From positions 1 through 48,585 of the forward strand of contig JBKPDL010000142.1 in assembly GCA_046727855.1 (NCBI GenBank): DNA of 48,585 nt, given 5' to 3'. A program made the translations under genes and the position numbers. Shown in pieces: positions 25,332 to 31,740 of this stretch (the stretch's first letter is position 1; the number at the start of each line of letters is the position of its first letter). This DNA comes from DASPWV01 sp046727855. Its GTDB lineage: Bacteria > Acidobacteriota > Vicinamibacteria > Vicinamibacterales > UBA2999. The notes below the pieces were generated by a model. The model was not told where the DNA came from, did not search any database, and worked only from the letters and a program-made list of their open reading frames with translations.

Positions 25332-25407
25332 TGGTGGCCAGGGGCAGAATCGAACTGCCGACACCGTGATTTTCAGTCACGTGCTCTACCAACTGAGCTA
25401 CCTGGCC
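25332..25407 (-). tRNA. tRNA-Phe (anticodon GAA)
   Basis: A complete 76-nt cloverleaf. The acceptor stem is GGCCAGG/CCTGGCC, the D arm GCTC...GAGC, the anticodon stem CGTGA/TCACG with loop CTGAAAA (anticodon GAA, Phe), and the T arm GGCAG/CTGCC with loop TTCGATT. The discriminator is A and the CCA end is encoded. It is transcribed toward rpoD, about 117 bp upstream of it. Confidence 0.97.
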
Positions 25408-25431
25408 TCTCTGACATGGGACCAGCCCTTA

Positions 25432-25437
25432 AGTATA
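25432..25437 (-). promoter_or_regulatory. -10 box of the tRNA-Phe promoter
   Basis: TATACT preceded by TGC, an extended -10 element, ends 24 nt upstream of the mature tRNA 5' end on the minus strand. No good -35 is visible at 17 bp. It may also drive rpoD by readthrough. Confidence 0.5.
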
Positions 25438-25485
25438 GCATTCGCCTAGTTGTGCGCGCGCTGGCGTGCTCGACGTCGTCGCGAG

Positions 25486-26055
25486 TTATGGCCGCAGCGT
25501 CGCACTTGACGGCGCTGGACGCGCGTAGGTTGCGGGATTCCAGCCGCCAAGCACCCAGACGGCGACAAGCACTCCCACAATGGCGCCGCCGAGGACGTCG
25601 AGCGGAAAGTGGTGCCCGACGTATATCCGCGAATACCCCATGAGGACCGCCGCCGTCCACCAGGCGACACGGCCTGCGGGCCAGATGCGCGACATCGCTA
25701 CTGCCGCGCCAAACGCTGATGCCGAGTGGCCGGACGGAAAGGAGAGACTGCGCGGCATTGGCGGCAATGAGCGCGGCGGATCGTAGGCGCGAATCGAGAC
25801 CGGCCGCGGCCGGCCAATAGCCGGTTTCAACACCAGATCGACGGTGACGTAGGACATCAAGAGCGTGAGCGCCAGTCGCAGAGCCGGCGCCCGCGTGGCT
25901 GGCCGCAGCAGAGCGACCAAGGCCGCTGCCAACCAGATGCTCCCCGCGGTGCCGCTAATGCTGATGGCGATCATCGTAGCGTCCAGTGAGGACGACTGCC
26001 ACGGCCTGAGCGCCTCAAAGAGCCAGAGGTCCAGCGACTGCAATTGTTGCAGCAT
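25486..26055 (-). CDS. PAP2-family membrane phosphatase
   Basis: A 189-aa integral membrane protein with the three phosphatase motifs of the PAP2 superfamily: KPAIGRPRP, PSGHSAS and SRIYVGHHFPLD. Predicted hydrophobic helices flank them, with the active site facing outward. Relatives dephosphorylate undecaprenyl pyrophosphate, phosphatidate or phosphatidylglycerophosphate, and the exact lipid cannot be told. The frame is open to 26178. ATG 26055 is chosen because the family begins here, but ATG 26103 is possible. TACATT lies 16 nt upstream. Confidence 0.88.
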   Translation of the reverse strand: MLQQLQSLDLWLFEALRPWQSSSLDATMIAISISGTAGSIWLAAALVALLRPATRAPALRLALTLLMSYVTVDLVLKPAIGRPRPVSIRAYDPPRSLPPMPRSLSFPSGHSASAFGAAVAMSRIWPAGRVAWWTAAVLMGYSRIYVGHHFPLDVLGGAIVGVLVAVWVLGGWNPATYARPAPSSATLRP

Positions 26056-26192
26056 GGCGCGTTTCCGATTCGAATGTATAGCACCGTCCTCGCGGCGTGA
26101 CATCGGGCTCGCGTTGTACAAGCGGGCTGCGACCGTCCGCGGCAACTCAGCAATGCTTCGCCGAGGCAGCTCAACCACTGATGAGGTGGAGG

Positions 26193-26208
26193 TGGCACCC
26201 TCTTTGCC
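26193..26208 (+). promoter_or_regulatory. Sigma-54-type promoter
   Basis: TGGCACCCTCTTTGCC matches the -24/-12 consensus TGGCACG-N4-TTGCW at 14 of 16 positions, with GG (26197-26198 region) and GC in correct phase. The expected transcription start is near 26219, 18 nt before the GTG of the small membrane protein. No enhancer-binding site was identified. Confidence 0.6.
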
Positions 26209-26236
26209 TCTAGATGTTCATAGACAAGGAGGCCCT

Positions 26237-26410
26237 GTGTCGTTTGCCCTTTATGTCGTCGGGTTCATCATTCTGGTGGCCGGGTTGGCCTACGCGGCGA
26301 GCCTCGCAGGCCTCGGCACGCAGTGGATTGTCGCCGGCGTCCTGGTGCTGCTTGGTCTCGGCATCGCGATGGGTGTGACGCGGACGCGTCAGAAGGATCC
26401 ATCAGTTTGA
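26237..26410 (+). CDS. 57-aa two-helix membrane protein
   Basis: The frame opens at GTG 26237 directly behind a perfect AAGGAGG Shine-Dalgarno sequence. The protein is two hydrophobic helices (SFALYVVGFIILVAGLAYAA and WIVAGVLVLLGLGIAMGV) separated by a short GLGTQ turn, with a basic tail (TRTRQKDPSV). It is not recognised as a named family. It stands alone, divergent from the PAP2 gene, behind a sigma-54-like promoter. Similar small proteins with this layout are often envelope-stress products, but that is inference. It is followed by a 55-bp hairpin element. Confidence 0.75.
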   Translation: MSFALYVVGFIILVAGLAYAASLAGLGTQWIVAGVLVLLGLGIAMGVTRTRQKDPSV

Positions 26411-26420
26411 TGCGGAACGA

Positions 26421-26505
26421 CTAGCCAAGCGCCCTGCCTTGATATCCGGCTAACTCCGCGGCCCTTGGCTAGTTCCTCGTTCTTCGTTCTTAGTTCGTTC
26501 CGCGA
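26421..26505. repeat. CTAGCCAAG hairpin element with GTTCTTC heptamers
   Basis: CTAGCCAAGCGCC (26421-26433) pairs with GGCCCTTGGCTAG (26460-26472) around a conserved core GATATCCGGCTAACTCCGCG. Nearly the same element is at 47922-47980. It is flanked by heptamers of the GAACGAA/TTCTTCG family (26473-26505). It lies between the 57-aa gene and the end of recA. Confidence 0.88.
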
Positions 26506-26507
26506 AC

Positions 26508-27536
26508 TCAGACGGGTTGTGGCTCCGCTTCGCGGGTTAATCCCAAATCGCGCCGCACGCGATCTTCGATGGCCTTGCGGATATCCACGTTATCCTTCAG
26601 GAACTGTTTGACGTTTTCCCGCCCCTGACCGAGACGTTCACCCGAAAACGCGAACCACGCGCCGCTCTTTTCGATAATCTTCCGCTCCACCGCAAGGTCG
26701 ATGAGATCGCCCTCGCGCGACACACCTTCGCCGAACATGATGTCGAACTCGGCTTCGCGGAACGGCGGCGCCATTTTGTTTTTGACCACCTTGACGCGCG
26801 TCCGCCCGCCGGTTGCGACATCCCCGTCCTTGATCGCGCCTATGCGGCGGATGTCGATACGGATCGACGCGTAAAACTTGAGCGCGCGGCCGCCCGTGGT
26901 GGTTTCGGGATTGCCGAACATCACGCCGATCTTTTCGCGCAGCTGATTGATGAAGATCAGCACGGTTTTCGAACGCGAGATACTGCCCGTGAGCTTGCGC
27001 AGCGCTTGCGACATCAGCCGCGCCTGCAGACCCATTTGCGCTTCGCCCATTTCGCCCTCGATTTCGGCGCGCGGCACCAGCGCGGCTACCGAGTCGACGA
27101 CAACGACGTCCACGCTGCCGGAACGGACGAGCACTTCGACGATTTCGAGCGCCTGTTCGCCGTTGTCGGGCTGCGAGACGAGCAGATTGTCGATATCGAC
27201 GCCGAGCTTTTTCGCGTATTCGGCATCCAGCGCGTGCTCAGCGTCGACGAACGCGGCGAGCCCGCCGGCGCGCTGCGCCTCGGCAATGACCTGCAACGCG
27301 AGTGTGGTTTTGCCGGAGGCTTCCGGGCCGTAAATTTCGGTGACGCGGCCCCGGGGAAGGCCCCCGATGCCGAGCGCGTAGTCGATGCTGATCGATCCGG
27401 TTGAAATGGCTTCGGTTGGGGCCACGGCGTTGCGCTGGCCGAGCCGCATGATCGAGCCCTTGCCGAACTGCTTCTCGATTTGGCCGACCGCAACCTCGAG
27501 CGCCTTGATGCGTTCCTGCCGTTCGTCCGCTGGCAT
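26508..27536 (-). CDS. recA: Recombinase RecA
   Basis: A 342-aa RecA: Walker A GPEASGKTT, Walker B VDVVVVDSVAAL, L1 loop region GEMGEAQMGLQARLMSQALRK (in part), the INQLREKIGVMFGNPE motif and the L2 ETTTGGRALKFYAS stretch. It promotes strand exchange and LexA-type repressor cleavage. The frame is open to 27650. ATG 27536 is chosen because AAAGGA lies 8-9 nt upstream and the family starts here (PADERQERIKALEVAVGQIEKQFG region). I see no SOS box in the promoter region, and no recX follows. Confidence 0.97.
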   Translation of the reverse strand: MPADERQERIKALEVAVGQIEKQFGKGSIMRLGQRNAVAPTEAISTGSISIDYALGIGGLPRGRVTEIYGPEASGKTTLALQVIAEAQRAGGLAAFVDAEHALDAEYAKKLGVDIDNLLVSQPDNGEQALEIVEVLVRSGSVDVVVVDSVAALVPRAEIEGEMGEAQMGLQARLMSQALRKLTGSISRSKTVLIFINQLREKIGVMFGNPETTTGGRALKFYASIRIDIRRIGAIKDGDVATGGRTRVKVVKNKMAPPFREAEFDIMFGEGVSREGDLIDLAVERKIIEKSGAWFAFSGERLGQGRENVKQFLKDNVDIRKAIEDRVRRDLGLTREAEPQPV

Positions 27537-27584
27537 AAACCGTCCTTTATTGAAAGGATCGCGGGAAAGCCCCCGACCGCGTCG

Positions 27585-27613
27585 ATCGTAGAAACGGTTG
27601 GGGCGAAAGTCAA
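27585..27613 (-). promoter_or_regulatory. recA promoter
   Basis: On the minus strand, TTGACT (27608-27613), a 17-bp spacer, TACGAT (27585-27590). The predicted start of transcription is near 27578, giving a leader of about 42 nt with an AAAGGA ribosome-binding site. Confidence 0.65.
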
Positions 27614-27757
27614 GCGCTAATTTGTGCATCAACCGCATCTGAACCCTCATTTTTCAATGAGTTACATGAACGGTGGACTTTCGCCTTTTTTGCCGATTCG
27701 TGACAAATTCTGCCAGGGCGTTTGACCTCAACGGCAAATCTTCCGTAGGGTGAGCAG

Positions 27758-28372
27758 ATGCCGAGTCCCGTTGGACATGCTCTGGGCGGCCTGATTGTTG
27801 GGTTGGCTATGTGGCCGCGGCCAACCGCCCCAAGAAGCCGCAGCACAGATACTTCCAGCATCGCAAGCACTTCCGGCACCCTGGGCGTCTTTGGCACCCG
27901 CAACACCCTGGGCGCCTTGGCGGTGGTCACAGCCGCCGCCTGCCTGCCCGACATCGATTTCCTGTGGGGGCGCCATGCCATGGAGACGCACAGCGTCGGC
28001 GCCGCGTTTCTCGCCGGACTGGTCGTGTATGCGGTCTCACGGCGCACCAATCTTGCGTTTGCGTGCGCGCTCGCCTGGTGTTCTCACATCCTGTTCGACT
28101 GGCTGGGCTCAGACGACTTTCCGCCGATCGGCGTGATGGCGCTCTGGCCGTTCACGGACAACTTCTATTTTGCGAACGCGTTTGTATTCGACGCCATCTC
28201 ACGCCGCTATCGGCAGGCCGGTTTCTGGCAGCACAATCTCTGGGCAGTGGTTAAGGAATTATTGCTGCTGGCGCCGCCCGTACTTTCGCTTGCGTGGTGG
28301 CGTTTGCGGGACGGAAGGAACGAAGAACGAAGAACGAAGAACAACCTCCGCAGACGTAGCGCGGGCCTTTAG
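27758..28372 (+). CDS. YdjM-family membrane-bound metal-dependent hydrolase; C-terminus repeat-encoded
   Basis: A 204-aa protein of the LexA-binding, inner-membrane-associated putative hydrolase family (YdjM-like). It has GHALGGLIVG at the N-terminus, LPDIDFLWG, the His/Asp cluster ETHSVGAAFLAG and CSHILFDWLG, and several transmembrane helices. The reaction is unknown. The last 17 residues (NEERRTKNNLRRRSAGL) are not family sequence. They are translated from GAACGAA heptamers and a GGGCC palindrome, and the TAG stop is in the centre of that palindrome. TTGACC-N18-TAGGGT ends 6 nt before ATG, while GGTGA 4 nt upstream could also serve as a ribosome-binding site. It is divergent from recA. Confidence 0.82.
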   Translation: MPSPVGHALGGLIVGLAMWPRPTAPRSRSTDTSSIASTSGTLGVFGTRNTLGALAVVTAAACLPDIDFLWGRHAMETHSVGAAFLAGLVVYAVSRRTNLAFACALAWCSHILFDWLGSDDFPPIGVMALWPFTDNFYFANAFVFDAISRRYRQAGFWQHNLWAVVKELLLLAPPVLSLAWWRLRDGRNEERRTKNNLRRRSAGL

Positions 28373-28398
28373 GCCCGCGGTTCTTAGTTCTTCGTTCG
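28316..28398. repeat. Nested hairpin: GAACGAA heptamers enclosing a GGGCC palindrome
   Basis: Left arm of about four GAACGAA/GAAC heptamers (28318-28342), right arm of the complement TTCTTAGTTCTTCGTTC (28381-28397). Between them lies the palindrome GCGGGCCTTTAGGCCCGC (28361-28378), preceded by ACGTAGC. It is located at the convergent ends of the YdjM-like and kinase genes. Confidence 0.9.
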
Positions 28399-28404
28399 GA
28401 ACGC

Positions 28405-31050
28405 CTACTCGTCGGCGAAACGCACCAGCCCTTGTCCCGCGCGCGCGGAATACGCGGCGTACACCGTGAGCGCGAGCACGCCACCCAGCAGCCACATCGA
28501 CGAAGCAAAATAGCGCATCGAGGGGTCACCGGTGATCGGCATGATCTCGAGCACACTGTGGACGTAAAACATCACCGCGGTTGCGAGCACGCCGAATCGC
28601 ACCAGCACGATCAGAACGCCCGCGGTGCCCACGAGAGCCAGCGGTAGATGCGTCCAGCCGCCTGGCGCGCCGAGCGCCGCGATCGAGACAAACGCCACCA
28701 TCACCGCCGTGAGCACTGCGATGACCAACCACGTGCGGCGGAAAACCACACGCAATACGGCAAACACCAGAATCAACAACAGCGCGTTCGACACGGCACT
28801 TGGAACAATCCCGGCGAGCGCCGCAACGGTCTGGCGCACGGCCAGGAAGGGCTCGACGATCGGCATGAGCGGTGCCGGTGGTGGTGCACCGACCAGCGGC
28901 GGCATCAGACCACGCGAGACAACCAACAGCGCCAACAACGACCCCGCCACGGCCCCGACCAGCACGTCTCGCCCCACCTGCGGATCGTGTACGGCGCCGG
29001 CGAGCAGTCGCGACCACCCGACGAGCGCGCGCGCCTGCCATTTGCGCACCATCGGCTCCAGCGCGAGGTAGAAGAGCCAAATGATGCCGCCGATGAGCAG
29101 CGCGAGCGCGAGCATCAAAAAGAACTGCTTGAGCTCGTCGTTGACGTCGGCGATATGGTGCGCTCCGAATGCCCAGGTCAGCATGAACATCGCGATCATG
29201 AAGAGCGCAAGGCGATCGGCCCCGCGGCGGTCACCACGGCCGCGGCGCAGATGCCGGCGCGCAGACAGCGCTGCGCCGAAGAAGATCGTGCAGAGCACGA
29301 TGGTGCCGGTGGCCGAGAGCACGGTATCGATCGAGCTCTGTTCGGCGAGCGCCATGCGATTGGCGCGGGACCATGGCCAGACGATCTGAAAGTAGACCGG
29401 ACGGCCTCGGTACGCGGCGGCTTCAATACGCACGCGAGTGTTGGGATCTTCCGGTAGCGTACCCTCCCACGCCGCGCGCGTATCGGCATACACGCGCGGT
29501 GTCCATGCCGGCGTCGTCGGCGTGAACGACGTCATCGCGATGTCGGCCGCGGCAAACAGTGCCGCCCAATCCGGCGCGGGCGGCGCGCTCGTGTCGATCT
29601 CGCGCTGCGGCGGCACCGCGTCGAACTCGATCAGCCGGCCCGTCATGTCGGTTGTGATGCGCGTCATGCCGCTGACGACAAGGGGAGGATCGGAGGGTGT
29701 CGGCACGAGATCGGGCCCGAGCCGCACGAGCGGTCGCGGACTGCTGCGATACCAAAAGACCATTCCCGCAGGGCGGCCATCGCGCAAACGCGCCCATCGA
29801 TCAGGGGATCGATCGGTTTGCGTCACATGCGTCAGGTAGTCGTCGTTGGCGGCGATGCTGACGAACTCATCGCGCGGAGCCTCGCGATACCCCAGCGCGT
29901 TCCTGATCGTTTGCGCGCGATCGGCGAGCACGTCGACCGATCGCGTCGCACGCACGGCTTGCGGCAGCGACACATGGTCGATCACGAACGGCAAGAGCAG
30001 CAGCGCGAGCGCGGCGGCCACGATGCCGGCCCACGCGAGGGGCAGCGCCAGCGCGTGCTCGTGACCAGCGGCGGCGACCATGGCCGGCGACGGTGTTTCA
30101 CCGGCCGCCAAGGCAGCCGCAAGCGGATCCCCGCCGGGCAGCGAGGCAGATAACGCGAGCGCTGACGCCGGCCGGCGGGCGGGATCGCGTTCGATTGCGC
30201 GCAGAACCGCACGCTCGATCGCCGGATCGAGACCGTTGACGACTGCGGTCGGCGGCGTGATCGTGCCTTCGTCATGCAGCCGCAGCAACTCGGCAAGGCT
30301 GCGCGCCTCCAGCGCGCGGCGGCCGGTGAACAGCTCGTAGAGAACCAGCCCGATGGCGTAAATGTCGCTTCGCGGCGTGACCTCGCGGCCGGCCAGTTGT
30401 TCCGGCGACATGTAGCCCGGGGTCCCGGCGCGCACGTCCACTGACGAACCGGCGGCGATCGCAAGCCCGAAGTCCATCACGCGCACGCAGCCGCTCTTGT
30501 CGATCATCACGTTGGCCGGCTTCAAATCGCGGTGCAGCACACCGCGGTCGTGCGCCGCCGCAACCCCCGCGCAAAGCTGGCGCGCGATCTCGAGCGCCTT
30601 GTCCTCGGGAAACCGTCCGATCTGCCGCAGCAGCGATGCGAGGTTCTCGCCGTCCACGTATTCCATCGAGAGAAACACGAGGCCATCGACCTCGCCGACG
30701 TCATAAACGCGGCAGACGTTTGGATGCGACACCTGGCGCGTGAGCCGGACCTCGTTGTGGAATTGCGCCAGGCGAACCGGATCCTGGGAGAGCTGGGGGG
30801 GAAGGAACTTGAGCGCGACCGGCTGGCCCAGCTTGAGATCGTCGGCGCGATAGACCTCGCCCATGCCGCCTTTGCCGAGCAGCGCAAGGATCCGATAACG
30901 CTCCGCCAGCACCGTCCCCGGAGCGAAGCGGCCGTGACTGATCGCGTCGGAGCTCGAAAGCCACCCGGCGCCGGGCGGCGTCGGCGTACGCAAGGACGGG
31001 AGCTGCGTGACCTCACCAGGCGCCGACGTGAGGTCCTCAGGCTTCGGCAC
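28405..31050 (-). CDS. Serine/threonine protein kinase with multi-pass membrane C-terminal half
   Basis: An 881-aa protein. The PknB-type kinase domain spans about 51-310: glycine loop LGKGGMGEVY, Lys81 in VALKF, catalytic HRDLKPANV with Asp175, DFG at 193-195, GTPGYMSPEQ. A single hydrophobic segment follows at about 340-360, then an extracytoplasmic domain of about 200 residues, then about eight to ten transmembrane helices filling the last 300 residues. The membrane half is not recognised as a transporter. The start is GTG with TATCAT ending 6 nt upstream and no Shine-Dalgarno sequence. It is divergent from a secreted cupin by 23 bp. Confidence 0.92.
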   Translation of the reverse strand: MPKPEDLTSAPGEVTQLPSLRTPTPPGAGWLSSSDAISHGRFAPGTVLAERYRILALLGKGGMGEVYRADDLKLGQPVALKFLPPQLSQDPVRLAQFHNEVRLTRQVSHPNVCRVYDVGEVDGLVFLSMEYVDGENLASLLRQIGRFPEDKALEIARQLCAGVAAAHDRGVLHRDLKPANVMIDKSGCVRVMDFGLAIAAGSSVDVRAGTPGYMSPEQLAGREVTPRSDIYAIGLVLYELFTGRRALEARSLAELLRLHDEGTITPPTAVVNGLDPAIERAVLRAIERDPARRPASALALSASLPGGDPLAAALAAGETPSPAMVAAAGHEHALALPLAWAGIVAAALALLLLPFVIDHVSLPQAVRATRSVDVLADRAQTIRNALGYREAPRDEFVSIAANDDYLTHVTQTDRSPDRWARLRDGRPAGMVFWYRSSPRPLVRLGPDLVPTPSDPPLVVSGMTRITTDMTGRLIEFDAVPPQREIDTSAPPAPDWAALFAAADIAMTSFTPTTPAWTPRVYADTRAAWEGTLPEDPNTRVRIEAAAYRGRPVYFQIVWPWSRANRMALAEQSSIDTVLSATGTIVLCTIFFGAALSARRHLRRGRGDRRGADRLALFMIAMFMLTWAFGAHHIADVNDELKQFFLMLALALLIGGIIWLFYLALEPMVRKWQARALVGWSRLLAGAVHDPQVGRDVLVGAVAGSLLALLVVSRGLMPPLVGAPPPAPLMPIVEPFLAVRQTVAALAGIVPSAVSNALLLILVFAVLRVVFRRTWLVIAVLTAVMVAFVSIAALGAPGGWTHLPLALVGTAGVLIVLVRFGVLATAVMFYVHSVLEIMPITGDPSMRYFASSMWLLGGVLALTVYAAYSARAGQGLVRFADE

Positions 31051-31073
31051 GTGGAAATGATACTCTCGGCGCC
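31051..31073. promoter_or_regulatory. Overlapping divergent leaderless promoters
   Basis: The 23 bp between the kinase GTG and the cupin ATG hold a minus-strand TATCAT (31057-31062), 6 nt from GTG 31050. They also hold a plus-strand TACTCT (31061-31066), 7 nt from ATG 31074. The hexamers share the TA at 31061-31062. Confidence 0.55.
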
Positions 31074-31667
31074 ATGAAGATCGCCCTGTTTGTTGTCACC
31101 GCGATCGTCTTGCTCGCGCGCGGCGTGGGCGCGCAGCAGCAGGACCCGAAGCCGACGTGCACGAACTGCCCGGCCACTTACATCAGCAACGACGAACTGC
31201 AGCAGTATCTGAAGCGCGCGATGGCCGAGAAGATCATCGACCAGCAGGTGCGCTCGGTGAATATCGGTAAATCAAACGTCGCGATCGGCTTCGTGCACCG
31301 GACAAAGATCTCGGCGCCCGGGGAAGTGGCTGAGCACGACCTGGTGAGCGAGGTGTATCACGTCATCAGCGGCGCGGCGACGCTCGTTACCGGTCCCGAG
31401 TTAGTCGGTGCGGAGCGACGGCCGGCCACGAATACGAATGTGCGTTTGCTGAATGGTCCCGGACACAACGCCAAGTCGATCGGCAACGGTGTAGCGCACG
31501 AGCTCAAGGCAGGCGATGTGATGGTCATTCCGGCCGGCACCGGACACTGGTTCACGAAGATCGACGATCACATTACCTACCTGATGATTCGAGTCGATCC
31601 TGACAAGGTGACGCCACTCAAGGATGAAGCCGCGTCGAAGGCGGATCTGGCTGGGAAAAAACCGTGA
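31074..31667 (+). CDS. Secreted cupin-domain protein
   Basis: A 197-aa protein with a signal peptide (residues 1-21, KIALFVVTAIVLLARGVGAQ) and one cupin beta-barrel. Motif 1 is modified (HDLVSEVYHVISGAATLVTG) and motif 2 is GDVMVIPAGTGHWF. Candidate metal ligands are the His/Glu of motif 1 and His of motif 2. CTNC near the N-terminus (residues 29-32) could form a disulfide in the periplasm. The substrate is unknown. Followed on the same strand by a PQQ dehydrogenase gene across 73 bp. Confidence 0.82.
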   Translation: MKIALFVVTAIVLLARGVGAQQQDPKPTCTNCPATYISNDELQQYLKRAMAEKIIDQQVRSVNIGKSNVAIGFVHRTKISAPGEVAEHDLVSEVYHVISGAATLVTGPELVGAERRPATNTNVRLLNGPGHNAKSIGNGVAHELKAGDVMVIPAGTGHWFTKIDDHITYLMIRVDPDKVTPLKDEAASKADLAGKKP

Positions 31668-31740
31668 CATGGAGATTGCGGATCGTAGATTTGCGATTGT
31701 CTGTTCGATTGCATGATCGAGGGTGCATTGTGGTGATGTG
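31668..31740 (+). other. Short intergenic gap with decayed GGAGATT words
   Basis: GGAGATTGCGGATCGTAGATTTGCGATTG resembles, in degenerate form, the GGAGATTT family (given in parts: GGAGATT, GTAGATTTGCGATTG). No promoter or terminator is convincing. The next start codon has a poor ribosome-binding site. Confidence 0.4.

Noticed and set aside
27537..27757. SOS (LexA) operator upstream of recA
   Set aside because: I looked for CTGT-N8-ACAG and GAAC-N4-GTTC type boxes and found none; a plain TTGACT-N17-TACGAT promoter is present.
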